A stretch of DNA of 29,801 bases from Rectinema sp003452735 (GTDB taxonomy: Bacteria; Spirochaetota; Spirochaetia; Treponematales; Rectinemataceae), in contig DAOOGR010000012.1 in assembly GCA_035415815.1 (NCBI GenBank), positions 1 to 29,801 of the forward strand, read 5' to 3'. This document shows, one piece after another, positions 14,817-23,017 of this stretch (position 1 is the first letter of the stretch; each line of letters starts with the position of its first letter). A program made the position numbers and the translations under genes. The notes under the pieces are model-generated. The model did not search any database, had not been told where the DNA came from, and was given only the letters and a program-made list of their open reading frames with translations.

Positions 14817-16955
14817 ATGCAGGATAGAGCTGTTCTTACCATTGCACTTGCAGGCAATCCAAATTCAGGAAAGACCAGTGTATTCAATGCTATAACAGGC
14901 GCACACCACAAGGTAGGAAACTATCCTGGTGTCACTGTAGAAAAACGCGAAGGCAAAATCGAGTTTCGGGATCGCGAAATTCGAATCGTAGATTTACCAG
15001 GTACCTATAGCCTAACTGCATATTCCCTCGACGAAGTGGTAGCCCGAGACTTCTTGCTCAACGAAAAGCCCGATATCGTCATAGATATCATCGATTCCAC
15101 CAATCTCGAGCGTAATCTATATCTTCTGCTTCAACTTATAGAATTGGAAATTCCCGTTGTTGCTGCGCTTAACATGGCAGACGAGGCCAAAGAAAAAGGT
15201 ATAGTCATCAATCATGGAATTCTCTCCAAGACACTTGGAGTTCCAATGGTACCTACCGTCGGTTCCCGCGGAGAAGGAGTCGAAGAACTTCTAGAGGTAG
15301 CTATATCTACTTACGAAGCAGGGTCAAAGCCACGTATGCCTAGTTATGGCGAAGACATAGAAGCCCATATTGCCAGTCTAGTCGCTCTTCTAAAGGAAGA
15401 TAGCGCTTTCGTCGCAGCCTATTCACCTCGATGGATTGCAATAAAGCTCATCGAAAAAGATTCGGATGCCAAGAAACGCATTTCTGGCCATATCAGAGAG
15501 GCTGAGATCCTTGCGGCTCTCGAGGACACCTGGCGCTGGATAGCGCTTCATTATCGCAAGGATCCGGAAATCCTCATATCCGAACAGCGCTATGGTTATA
15601 TCCATGGAGCGGTTGCAGAAGCTGTACATCGAACTCGACAGCGTGGCATCCCGCTCACCGAACAGATCGATAATGTGGTAATGCATCCTTTTATCAGCTT
15701 GCCGCTTTTCTTTTTAGTTATCTGGGCAATCTTCAGGCTGACATTTGCCATTGGAGAGTATCCCATGGCCTGGCTCGAAGGGCTTTTTGGAGCCCTCGCA
15801 AGGTACGTCCAAAATTCGCCCCTGCCGAACGGAATCAGAGATTTTCTTGTCAATGCCGTTATCCATGGTGTTGGAGGCGTTCTTTCTTTTGTGCCTCTGA
15901 TCGTGATTCTTTTCTTCTGCATCTCCTTTCTTGAAGATACAGGCTACATTGCTCGCGCCGCCTTCTTAACCGACCATTTTCTGCACGCAATAGGATTGCA
16001 TGGGCAGTCGTTCATGCCGCTTATGCTTGGATTTGGCTGCTCGGTGCCCGCTATAATGGCCACCCGTACGCTCAAAAGCCCCAAAGAGCGAATCGCCACA
16101 ATTTTGGCAATTCCCTTTATTTCCTGCGGCGGAAAGCTGCCAATCTATGTGCTCCTGGCTGGAACTTTTTTCCCAAATCATGCATCGACTGTTGTCATGC
16201 TAGTGTATGCCACCGGAGTAGTTTTGAGCATTCTTTCAACCTATTTTCTCAGACGAACTGTACTTAAGGGCCAATCCATGCCCTTTGTCATGGAGCTGCC
16301 GCCCTATCGCATGCCCACACTTAAAGGAGTGCTCTGGCATGTCTGGGAAAAAACATGGAGCTATGTGCGCAAAGCAGGCACCATTATCCTCGCCGTCTCG
16401 GTGCTCATGTGGGTCATAACATCCTATCCAAAGGCAAAAGGGATTGAAAACTACGAGATGCAGGTACGCAAAGAGATTATTGCTTCTCATCCTGAGCTCA
16501 ACGAGTCGCAGATAGCCACAAATATCGAGATACTGCTTCGTCAATATCAACTGGAACATAGTATCGCAGGAAGTATAGGCAAGATAGTCGAGCCAATAAT
16601 TGCGCCTATTGGCTTCAATTGGAAAATTGGAGTTGCGCTCCTTCCAGGCTTAACGGCTAAGGAACTTGTGGTCTCTACATTAGGCGTACTATATGGCACA
16701 GCAGTAAATGATGAAAATGAAGCAGATTCCTCGCTGCGTCAAGCTCTTCGCGATTCTCCAGATTGGTCTCCGCGCGTAGCCCTTGCCTTATTGATTTTTA
16801 TCCTGGTTATGCCACCCTGCTTTTCTTCTTTAGCCGTGATACGCGCCGAGGCCGGCGACAAATGGATGGCTTTTCAGGTTGCCTACTCGCTTGCGCTGGC
16901 CTGGGTGCTATCTTTTCTTACCTCGATGGCAGGGCACTTATTGGGGTTGGGCTGA
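14817..16955 (+). CDS. feoB: Ferrous iron transport GTPase-permease FeoB
   Basis: FeoB imports Fe(II) across the inner membrane. The 712-residue protein has an N-terminal GTPase domain: G1 GNPNSGKT (13-20), G2 region YPGVTVEKREG, G3 DLPGTYSLTAYS (59-70) and G4 NMAD. A helical GDI-like domain follows to about 265. The C-terminal membrane part has two Gate domains (PLFFLVIWAIFRLTF, then GCSVPAIMATRTLKSPKERIATIL, and later LLPGLTAKELVVSTLGVLYG) with about ten helices. Length and motifs are normal. The ribosome binding site GGGAG precedes ATG 14817. No feoC-like gene follows. Expression should follow the Fur-box promoter upstream of fur. Confidence 0.97.
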   Translation: MQDRAVLTIALAGNPNSGKTSVFNAITGAHHKVGNYPGVTVEKREGKIEFRDREIRIVDLPGTYSLTAYSLDEVVARDFLLNEKPDIVIDIIDSTNLERNLYLLLQLIELEIPVVAALNMADEAKEKGIVINHGILSKTLGVPMVPTVGSRGEGVEELLEVAISTYEAGSKPRMPSYGEDIEAHIASLVALLKEDSAFVAAYSPRWIAIKLIEKDSDAKKRISGHIREAEILAALEDTWRWIALHYRKDPEILISEQRYGYIHGAVAEAVHRTRQRGIPLTEQIDNVVMHPFISLPLFFLVIWAIFRLTFAIGEYPMAWLEGLFGALARYVQNSPLPNGIRDFLVNAVIHGVGGVLSFVPLIVILFFCISFLEDTGYIARAAFLTDHFLHAIGLHGQSFMPLMLGFGCSVPAIMATRTLKSPKERIATILAIPFISCGGKLPIYVLLAGTFFPNHASTVVMLVYATGVVLSILSTYFLRRTVLKGQSMPFVMELPPYRMPTLKGVLWHVWEKTWSYVRKAGTIILAVSVLMWVITSYPKAKGIENYEMQVRKEIIASHPELNESQIATNIEILLRQYQLEHSIAGSIGKIVEPIIAPIGFNWKIGVALLPGLTAKELVVSTLGVLYGTAVNDENEADSSLRQALRDSPDWSPRVALALLIFILVMPPCFSSLAVIRAEAGDKWMAFQVAYSLALAWVLSFLTSMAGHLLGLG

Positions 16956-17030
16956 AGCCTATTAAAGCTGGGCTGATCTTTTTTGGATTGAGTTGAAGCC
17001 TCTTGGGTCTGGCATGGGGATCAACTAAAT

Positions 17031-18359
17031 CTAGAGCTTGAATGTCACTCCAGCTCCTATCGTAAGCCCTCCGTAATCTGGGAATAGATAGGAATCAAGA
17101 GCAATCCAATAATCATATCCAGCATCTAGGAATACACGCATATTCCTATTGATGAGATACCCAATCCTTGCACCAGCCTGGAAACCATAATGAGACAGAT
17201 AACTTGTGTTTGTATAGCCAGTAATAGCTTCTGTGATATATAAATATGTAATACCTGCCCCAGCATATGGTGCAACATGAAGCCTCCCAAGCGGAATCAT
17301 GTATTCGCCGCCAAGCGCGACATTTATAGGAATTACTGTTACGGTAAAGTAATTGAACGCTAGATCTATGGGCATCTGTATACCGACATAGGGCCGCAAT
17401 GGGAAGAAACCTCTAGCTCCCGTCACTCTCAAACCTGGGAGCATTTCTGTACCGCTCATGTGGAAATACACATCTAGGTCTGAGCCATATCTGGCAATCT
17501 CTTTCAATTGCGTATCCTGACCGACCGAGCCAGCCTTATAGAGGATGCGCCCCGTGGAAACCTGACTGCTCACATTAGTGATCATTATAAGTCCTGTTTC
17601 TTGCGTATCCTGGATACCACCCACGTTCTTGGTCTCAATAATGGCATATTCATCGCCTTTTTTGAGCCCCATATTGCTGCCAAGTTGAATTTGGACCGTA
17701 GAACCCGAAACCTCCAGTATTCGCGTACTGATTTGAAATTCGGGAATCGATCTTATTCTGTATTCAAGCTCAGCTGGAATGGCATCTATTGCAGCCTTAA
17801 CGGCATCATTAGGATTTTTCTTATCGCTGCCCGATGTATCGATCGATTCGATCGAGATAACTTTTGCATCGTGAGCTACATCGATGAAGGTTATGCCAGT
17901 GGTTATGTTGCAAACCCATGTGTTAGATCGGGAATCCCAATCGACCTTAAAATTAGTTACAACAGGCACAACAACGATAAATGCTCCAGTAAGGCGCTCG
18001 AAATCCTCTTTTGTAAGAAAGGCTTCACCAAATTGATACTGCTCTGGGAGTACGAAATTGGCTTGTTTTGACTTGCGCAGTGTATCGATGAAATCCTGCA
18101 CTCCTCTCGACGAGAGTCGTTGTGTTGTTCCAAATACATTGAATCTTCCAATCTTGGCGAACACTTCCTGAATCTTCAGATCGATAGTGCCCAATGCCTG
18201 CGATGGAATGAGCCACCCATAATAACCTAGAGCAAATACTGCAATGTCCTGTTTTTGGCTTACTACTGGCTGCATACTGGCTGTCTGTGCATTCGCACTA
18301 AATACCATTGTCCCAATAAGCATCACCAATAATAATAGAGCATGTCTGGATGATCTCAT
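17031..18359 (-). CDS. Outer-membrane beta-barrel protein with FlgT/CsgG-like N-terminal region
   Basis: This 442-residue exported protein has a clear signal peptide (LLLLVMLIGTMVFSANA|QT). Residues ~35-200 (QDIAVFALGYYG, IDLKIQEVFAKIGRFNVFG, then an ITTGITFIDVAHDAKVIS strand block) look like the anticodon-binding-like domain of FlgT, CsgG and LpoB lipoproteins. Residues ~205-275 (GSTVQIQLGSNMGLKKGDEYAII) resemble the SH3-like C domain of FlgT. The last ~165 residues have alternating hydrophobic strands rich in Gly/Tyr (YVGIQMPIDLAF, GGEYMIPLGRLHVAPYAGAG, YGFQAGARIGYLI, and a final LTIGAGVTFKL), an eight-strand-type barrel. I infer an outer-membrane anchor plus a periplasmic domain. GGAGGGTAAG precedes the ATG. 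The fold assignment is by eye. Confidence 0.6.
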   Translation of the reverse strand: MRSSRHALLLLVMLIGTMVFSANAQTASMQPVVSQKQDIAVFALGYYGWLIPSQALGTIDLKIQEVFAKIGRFNVFGTTQRLSSRGVQDFIDTLRKSKQANFVLPEQYQFGEAFLTKEDFERLTGAFIVVVPVVTNFKVDWDSRSNTWVCNITTGITFIDVAHDAKVISIESIDTSGSDKKNPNDAVKAAIDAIPAELEYRIRSIPEFQISTRILEVSGSTVQIQLGSNMGLKKGDEYAIIETKNVGGIQDTQETGLIMITNVSSQVSTGRILYKAGSVGQDTQLKEIARYGSDLDVYFHMSGTEMLPGLRVTGARGFFPLRPYVGIQMPIDLAFNYFTVTVIPINVALGGEYMIPLGRLHVAPYAGAGITYLYITEAITGYTNTSYLSHYGFQAGARIGYLINRNMRVFLDAGYDYWIALDSYLFPDYGGLTIGAGVTFKL

Positions 18360-18408
18360 GAACTTACCCTCCTTTTTTTATGATCTTAATACTAGAAAAT
18401 GTGTTTTT

Positions 18409-18438
18409 ATTATAGGAGAGTTATTATAGAGAAGTCAA
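18409..18438 (-). promoter_or_regulatory. sigma70-type promoter of the outer-membrane protein gene
   Basis: On the minus strand TTGACT (18438-18433) is 18 bp from a perfect TATAAT (18414-18409). A second TATAAT lies within the spacer, but it has no partner -35. Confidence 0.7.
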
Positions 18439-18581
18439 ATAAATTCAGCAAAGCTTTAAGCATGCAAAGGCTATCGAAAGCATTTGCTGTTCTTGAATGT
18501 CATTTTGAAATTCATGTTGCGCTCTCATTGAATTGGGCTTATCATTATTATGCTCAAATAAACCATAGATAAGGAGGTCTT

Positions 18582-20423
18582 ATGAAAAGATTCTTTATGG
18601 TGCTCTGTGCATTGCTTGCTATGACTTTCACATTATCCGCTCAGAGCAAATCAGTCGATCTGACATTCATCGAAACTAGCGATATTCATGGCTCGGTTTA
18701 CCCTTACAATTTCATCACCGCAAAGCCAGCCGGAACATCGCTTGCACAGGTAGCGAGCCTCATTAAAGAGGAACGATCGGTACCAAATTCCGAGGTAATA
18801 CTCCTTGAAAATGGCGATTCGCTCCAGGGACAGCCTACAGTTTATTATTATAACTTCGAAAAGACCGATGGTCCCCATATCTGGTCTCAAGCGGTTAATT
18901 TCCTCGGATATGATGCTGTAGGTGTTGGCAACCATGACATCGAGGCTGGCCATGCAGTCTACGACAAGCTCTATGAGGAGCTGCAGGCGCCAGTAATCTG
19001 CGCAAATGCCATAAAACCCGATGGGACTCCCTATTTCGAACCCTACACTGTCATAGAAAAAGATGGCATAAGAATCGCGATTTTGGGCATGATCACTCCC
19101 AAAATCCCAGATTGGTTGCCTCCGCAATTCTGGACCGGGATGCAATTTGAAGACATGGTCAAATGCGCTCAAAAGTGGGTCCCCATCATCCAACAAAAAG
19201 AGAAGCCCGACCTTCTAATCGGCCTTTTCCATGCCGGCGTAGACTATAGCTACGGAAATGTTGGGCGCGATACTCCGAACAATGAAAATGCTTCCCAGCT
19301 AGTCGCCGAAATGGTGCCCGGTTTCGATCTCATCTTTGTTGGACATGATCATCAAGGCTGGTCTGGCCAGGGTTGGGATCCAGTCAATAAGGCGAAAATC
19401 GATGTCAAGGATCCCAATGGCAAGATTGTACCTATCTATGGCTCTCTAAATGCAGCCCGCAATGCAGCCGTAGTAAAGGTTAACCTCACATGGAATGATG
19501 AAAAGCAAAGCTGGGACAAGATCGTGCGCGGCGGCCTCATCGATATGACTAAATACCAGCCCGATCCTGATTTCATGGCCAAATTCCAGCCAATGTTCGA
19601 CGAAATCAAGGCATGGGTCGATCGACCGATAGGCAAGATGGAAGGTGTTATTTCGAGTCGCGATTCGATGTTCGGCGATTCGGCTTTTGTCGATCTCATC
19701 CATATAATCCAGCTCGAACTCAGCAAGGATCCGACACTTGGACTGGCTCCAGCCGATATCTCATTTGCCGCACCGCTCTTTGCTGATGCTCAGATTCCTT
19801 CGAGCCCCGATGGAACGCTATATGTGCGCGACATGTTCAATCTGTATGTCTACGAGAACTTCCTATACACCATGAATCTCACTGGGCAACAGATTAAAGA
19901 CTTCCTCGAATACTCATACCAGTATTGGTTCGATACAATGCCCAACGAAGGCAACCATCTCATCGCCTTCCAGAGAGATAAGGATGGCAAACTTATATTG
20001 GACAATCGTACCAATATGCCCATGACTGCAACTCGCTACTATAACTACGATTCGGCGGCTGGAATCAACTATGTAGTCGATGTCAGCAAGCCCGCTGGCG
20101 AGCGCGTATCGATCTATTGCATGTCCGACGGTCGCGCTTTCAACCCCAAAGCCACATATACTGTTGCGATCAATTCCTATCGCGCCTCTGGCGGCGGCGG
20201 GCATCTGGAGAAAGGTGCAGGCCTCGACAAAGACACGATTCTGTCTATGAAACTCGTAAACGGCGCCACAACCAAAGATCTCCGCTATTTCCTCCTAAAG
20301 TGGTTCGAGAAACAGGAGGAGACGATTACGGTATGGCCTCTAGGGAACTGGGAAGTCATTCCAGAAGACTTGGCTGCCATAGGCAGAGCGAATGATTATC
20401 CGCTGCTCTATCCTTCGAAATAG
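18582..20423 (+). CDS. Periplasmic 5'-nucleotidase / cyclic-nucleotide phosphodiesterase family metallophosphatase
   Basis: This 613-residue exported enzyme hydrolyses nucleotides (or 2',3'-cyclic nucleotides) in the periplasm, using two metals, to salvage phosphate and nucleosides. It has a signal peptide (residues 1-20, MVLCALLAMTFTLSA). The calcineurin-like metal motifs follow in order: ETSDIHGSVYPYNF (Asp34, His36), ENGDSLQGQP, GNHDIEAG, LFHAGVDY and FVGHDHQGW. The C-terminal substrate domain (about 360-570) contains the adenine-binding-type blocks LYVYENFLYTMNLTGQQIKD and INSYRASGGGGH. Length is within family range. A strong AAGGAGGTC ribosome binding site precedes ATG 18582, and an intrinsic terminator follows. 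The substrate class (5'-nucleotide versus cyclic nucleotide) cannot be decided here. Confidence 0.93.
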   Translation: MKRFFMVLCALLAMTFTLSAQSKSVDLTFIETSDIHGSVYPYNFITAKPAGTSLAQVASLIKEERSVPNSEVILLENGDSLQGQPTVYYYNFEKTDGPHIWSQAVNFLGYDAVGVGNHDIEAGHAVYDKLYEELQAPVICANAIKPDGTPYFEPYTVIEKDGIRIAILGMITPKIPDWLPPQFWTGMQFEDMVKCAQKWVPIIQQKEKPDLLIGLFHAGVDYSYGNVGRDTPNNENASQLVAEMVPGFDLIFVGHDHQGWSGQGWDPVNKAKIDVKDPNGKIVPIYGSLNAARNAAVVKVNLTWNDEKQSWDKIVRGGLIDMTKYQPDPDFMAKFQPMFDEIKAWVDRPIGKMEGVISSRDSMFGDSAFVDLIHIIQLELSKDPTLGLAPADISFAAPLFADAQIPSSPDGTLYVRDMFNLYVYENFLYTMNLTGQQIKDFLEYSYQYWFDTMPNEGNHLIAFQRDKDGKLILDNRTNMPMTATRYYNYDSAAGINYVVDVSKPAGERVSIYCMSDGRAFNPKATYTVAINSYRASGGGGHLEKGAGLDKDTILSMKLVNGATTKDLRYFLLKWFEKQEETITVWPLGNWEVIPEDLAAIGRANDYPLLYPSK

Positions 20424-20449
20424 AGATTGTCAGCTTTGAGCTTAAATAA

Positions 20450-20482
20450 GGGCTGCCCTGTAGATAGGGCGGCCCCTTTTTT
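20450..20482 (+). terminator. Intrinsic terminator after the nucleotidase gene
   Basis: GGGCTGCCCT and AGGGCGGCCC form a ten-base-pair stem (one wobble) with a six-base loop, followed by CTTTTTTAT. It is placed 27 bp after the stop codon. Confidence 0.92.
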
Positions 20483-20523
20483 ATGATGTGATTCAACATA
20501 AGTTTTGCTATCGATGATTTTTC

Positions 20524-20552
20524 TTGATTTTATGGATTTTTATTTCTATATT
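20524..20552 (+). promoter_or_regulatory. sigma70-type promoter of hsp20
   Basis: TTGATT (20524-20529) and TATATT (20547-20552) are 17 bp apart. The predicted start near 20559 gives a leader of about 87 nt. No CIRCE-type inverted repeat is seen near it. Confidence 0.6.
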
Positions 20553-20617
20553 AAAATCGAGAATAAGCTTGCCCGCATGGGAAGCTATTACAGAGCCGAG
20601 GGGCATAAGCCACGGAA

Positions 20618-20638
20618 CGGAAGGTTTCCGAAAGGAGA
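20618..20638 (+). promoter_or_regulatory. Possible RNA thermometer hairpin at the hsp20 ribosome binding site
   Basis: In the mRNA UUUCC (20625-20629), loop GAAA and GGAGA (20634-20638) make a five-pair hairpin that hides the Shine-Dalgarno. The UUUCC strand can instead pair with GGAA just upstream (CGGAA-GGU-UUCCG, 20618-20630), which would free it. The layout resembles fourU-type thermometers but is short. Confidence 0.35.
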
Positions 20639-20645
20639 AAAAGAT

Positions 20646-21206
20646 ATGAATAAGAGACCGTACATGGACATTGGAGCTATCTTCGATGACATTTTCGAGG
20701 TAGCTAAAGATTTTGGTGAAAGAGTCAAGAATTTCACGCCTGGTTTCGGAGGACCAGAGCATGAAGGCGAAGAGCCAAGACCAGGGTGCCATGGCATGGG
20801 AGGCGTATGGTTCGATTCTCACGGAGACGATAATGTGGATTATTATCCCAACTATTCGTATCCGCCCGCTAATGTCTATATGTTGCCCGACAAAAGCCTT
20901 GTTTTCGAATTCGCCTTGGCAGGTTTCGACGAAAAGAACATAAGCCTATCTTTCCAGGGAGATTATATGGTGTTTTCCGCTAAGATCGATGCTGAGAAAC
21001 CAGAAGAAGGCGTACGATACTTCAAGAGAAGACTTAGGCTAAAGGATATAGACAAACAAAAGTACTATGTCCCCGCTGACAAATTCGATCAAGCGAAGGT
21101 AAAGGCGGTCTTCCGAAATGGCATATTGAAAGTGACAATTCCACCCAAGGAAGTCGTCGATATACCTGAAGGTATCAAGATCGAAATAATAAAAGAAGGC
21201 GAATAG
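20646..21206 (+). CDS. Small heat shock protein, Hsp20/alpha-crystallin family
   Basis: This 186-residue ATP-independent chaperone holds unfolding cytoplasmic proteins. The N-terminal ~70 residues are variable (MDIGAIFDDIFEVAKDFGERV, then a Gly/Glu/Pro-rich linker). The alpha-crystallin domain spans about 74-170: NVYMLPDKSLVFEFALAGFDEKNISLSFQG, then YFKRRLRLKDIDKQKYYVPADKFDQAKVKA and the signature A-x4-GIL-x-V (AVFRNGILKVTIPPKE). Length is at the long end of the family. I chose the ATG at 20646 because AAAGGAGAAAAAG precedes it; an upstream in-frame extension to 20505 would be implausible and would overlap the promoter. The gene appears monocistronic, with its own promoter and terminator. Confidence 0.93.
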   Translation: MNKRPYMDIGAIFDDIFEVAKDFGERVKNFTPGFGGPEHEGEEPRPGCHGMGGVWFDSHGDDNVDYYPNYSYPPANVYMLPDKSLVFEFALAGFDEKNISLSFQGDYMVFSAKIDAEKPEEGVRYFKRRLRLKDIDKQKYYVPADKFDQAKVKAVFRNGILKVTIPPKEVVDIPEGIKIEIIKEGE

Positions 21207-21277
21207 AATTTGTAGCCCGAGGCTGTCTAAAAAGGATAGCGCCAAAGGCATACGAATAAAACCTTTTAGAGAAAATA

Positions 21278-21313
21278 AGCGCGGTCTAGGAAGGCCGCGC
21301 TTTTCATTTTTTC
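21278..21313 (+). terminator. Intrinsic terminator after hsp20
   Basis: AGCGCGGTCT and AGGCCGCGCT form a ten-base-pair stem (one wobble) with loop AGGA, followed by TTTCATTTTTTCC. It sits 71 bp after the hsp20 stop codon, before the convergent DUF1667 gene. Confidence 0.9.
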
Positions 21314-21380
21314 CACTTAAGCAAGCCTCTGCTAACAGGCTTCTAGCAAGCTAATTCGATCAAGCCAATCCGGGCATCTT

Positions 21381-21770
21381 CTATTCCAGCGCTATGGTTC
21401 GAGTCACTATGACATCTATACCTGTACCTAGCGCGTCTTTAATGACCATATCCCCACGCGCAACAGGTATGCGAATATTCAGAGTACGAAGCGTAGCTAT
21501 GAGTTCCGGTATTCTTTCTTTTGGGAAGGCATTTGTCGTTCTAACAGGAACGCGATGTACCAGCTCAGATCCAGCAGCCAGAGAGAAATCTTCAGGGAAA
21601 AGCGCCTCGCATGTATAGGTTACTACACGCTTGGGATTCAGGACTTCCTCTCGGGCATATTGTTCTCCGCGTATACAGCGATTGCCAGTCACCTTCAGCT
21701 CACCGCGCTCATCGCTATCGATAGAGAGATGGCAGCCCATTGGACAAGTAATACATATCAATTCTTTCAT
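21381..21770 (-). CDS. DUF1667 family protein (four-Cys, partner of GlpA-like flavoproteins)
   Basis: This 129-residue cytoplasmic protein has four conserved cysteines in CITCPMGC (Cys6, Cys9, Cys13) and NRCIRGEQY (Cys32), a spacing suited to an iron-sulfur cluster. The rest (RVVTYTCEALFPEDF, then RTTNAFPKERIPELIATL and VARGDMVIKDALGTGIDVIVTR) matches the DUF1667 layout as I recall it. In many anaerobes this protein follows a GlpA-like and a second FAD oxidoreductase, and it is assumed to be part of their electron-transfer complex. Its ATG overlaps the upstream stop by four bases (ATGA), so translation is coupled. Confidence 0.85.
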   Translation of the reverse strand: MKELICITCPMGCHLSIDSDERGELKVTGNRCIRGEQYAREEVLNPKRVVTYTCEALFPEDFSLAAGSELVHRVPVRTTNAFPKERIPELIATLRTLNIRIPVARGDMVIKDALGTGIDVIVTRTIALE

Positions 21771-23017
21771 AAAAGTGCTATCTCCAAGGTCGAATCTCTT
21801 CCTGCCGTTGCAAGCTCTTCTGGCTTTAGCGTGAGGCTAAGCATCTCGGATGGTTGCACATGTGCGTGCTTCCGCGATCTTACTACTGTACCATCGAGAC
21901 GCACATCGAGCCGTGCGTCATTCTTGACCACGAGAGCACGCATATAGAGCCGATTCTCGCGCTCTGGGTTGACGCGCATGGGCATGATATAGCGAATATT
22001 CGAACCTGTCTTTACGCGAATTTCGCGCTCTGGCCTATAACCCGAAAGCCAAGCTGAGGCATTGGCGCCCGCTCTCCGCGCTTCTTCCACTACATAATCA
22101 ACAAGATCATGAACATGTAGAACATTACCGCAGGCAAATACTCCTGGCATGGTCGTCATTAGCATACTATCTACCCAGGGCCCATTCGTGGACGGCTGAA
22201 TCTCTATTCCTGCATTCCGTGAAAGCTCATTCTCCGGAACAAGGCCAACGGATAAAAGCACGGTATCGCATTCAATCCGAAAGGCCTTCTCGCTCATGAG
22301 CGCACCGGCTTCGATTGGAGTAACCTCTATGCCTTCAACGCGATCCTTACCATAGATATTGGTCACCAGATGAGAAAGATATAGCGGAATGCCAAAATCA
22401 TTTAGACATTGGACGATGTTTCGCGTAAGCCCGCTTGGATAAGGAAGAATTTCGATCACTGCGTGCACCTTGCAGCCCGACCAGCTCATGCGGCGTGCCA
22501 TTATGAGGCCAATGTCGCCAGAACCGATTATTACTACATCTTTGCCCGGAATATAGCCTTCGATATTTACGAGGCGTTGCGCAAGACCTGCGGTGTAGAT
22601 GCCTGCGGGCCTTGTACCAGGAATGCGAATGTTGCCTCGATTCCGTTCTCTGCAGCCCATCGCAAGGACAATTGCCCGTGCTTCGATACGCATCATGCCT
22701 TGCTTTGGAGAAACAGCATAGATCACCTTGTGATCGTTCTCTTCTCGGATGTCGAGCACCATGGTCTTAAGCAACACCTGAATATTTCGCGTTTGTAATT
22801 TTTCCTCGAATCGCTGGGCAAATTCGGGGCCTGTGAGCTCTTCGTCGAATTCGATTAGTCCAAACCCATTGTGGATGCATTGCATAAGGATTCCACCGAG
22901 ACTCTCCTCCCTATCTAGAATGAGTACCGAATTTCCTCGAGAATCGAGTTCTAGCGCGGCGGCCATTCCGGCAGCTCCTCCGCCTATTACAACCGCATCG
23001 AAAATAAGTTGCTTCAT
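21767..23017 (-). CDS. FAD/NAD-dependent oxidoreductase (pyridine nucleotide-disulfide-like)
   Basis: This 416-residue flavoprotein has an N-terminal FAD-binding GGGAAG (residues 12-17) and a second dinucleotide site in VVIIGSGDIGLIMARRM (about 160-176). An IQPSTNGPWVDSMLMTTMPGVFACGNVLHVHDLVDYV block (split here by the usual T-x-x-x-GVFACGN flavin signature) follows. The C-terminal part is a smaller domain with no Cys motif. Without a redox-active CxxC disulfide it is more likely an NAD(P)H or quinone-linked partner of the neighbouring GlpA-like protein than a disulfide reductase. Its start overlaps the upstream stop by four bases, with AAAGGGGAG as ribosome binding site. The middle gene of a three-gene operon. 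Confidence 0.9.
   Translation of the reverse strand: MKQLIFDAVVIGGGAAGMAAALELDSRGNSVLILDREESLGGILMQCIHNGFGLIEFDEELTGPEFAQRFEEKLQTRNIQVLLKTMVLDIREENDHKVIYAVSPKQGMMRIEARAIVLAMGCRERNRGNIRIPGTRPAGIYTAGLAQRLVNIEGYIPGKDVVIIGSGDIGLIMARRMSWSGCKVHAVIEILPYPSGLTRNIVQCLNDFGIPLYLSHLVTNIYGKDRVEGIEVTPIEAGALMSEKAFRIECDTVLLSVGLVPENELSRNAGIEIQPSTNGPWVDSMLMTTMPGVFACGNVLHVHDLVDYVVEEARRAGANASAWLSGYRPEREIRVKTGSNIRYIMPMRVNPERENRLYMRALVVKNDARLDVRLDGTVVRSRKHAHVQPSEMLSLTLKPEELATAGRDSTLEIALL

Noticed and set aside
14599..14895. A plus-strand ORF across the feoA tail and feoB start giving a Met/Ala/Pro repeat protein
   Set aside because: It is the +1 shadow of the CATGGC repeat in feoA and overlaps both real genes; no ribosome binding site.
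16956..17030. Terminator after feoB (GGGCTGAAGCC-type words before TTTTTT)
   Set aside because: Complementary words occur, but no stem longer than a few pairs precedes the T-run, so I did not call it.
18470..18581. Promoter of the 5'-nucleotidase gene (TTGCGC-17-TATCAT)
   Set aside because: The -10 is good, but the -35 matches only half of the consensus and several other poor pairs exist, so no single promoter is supported.
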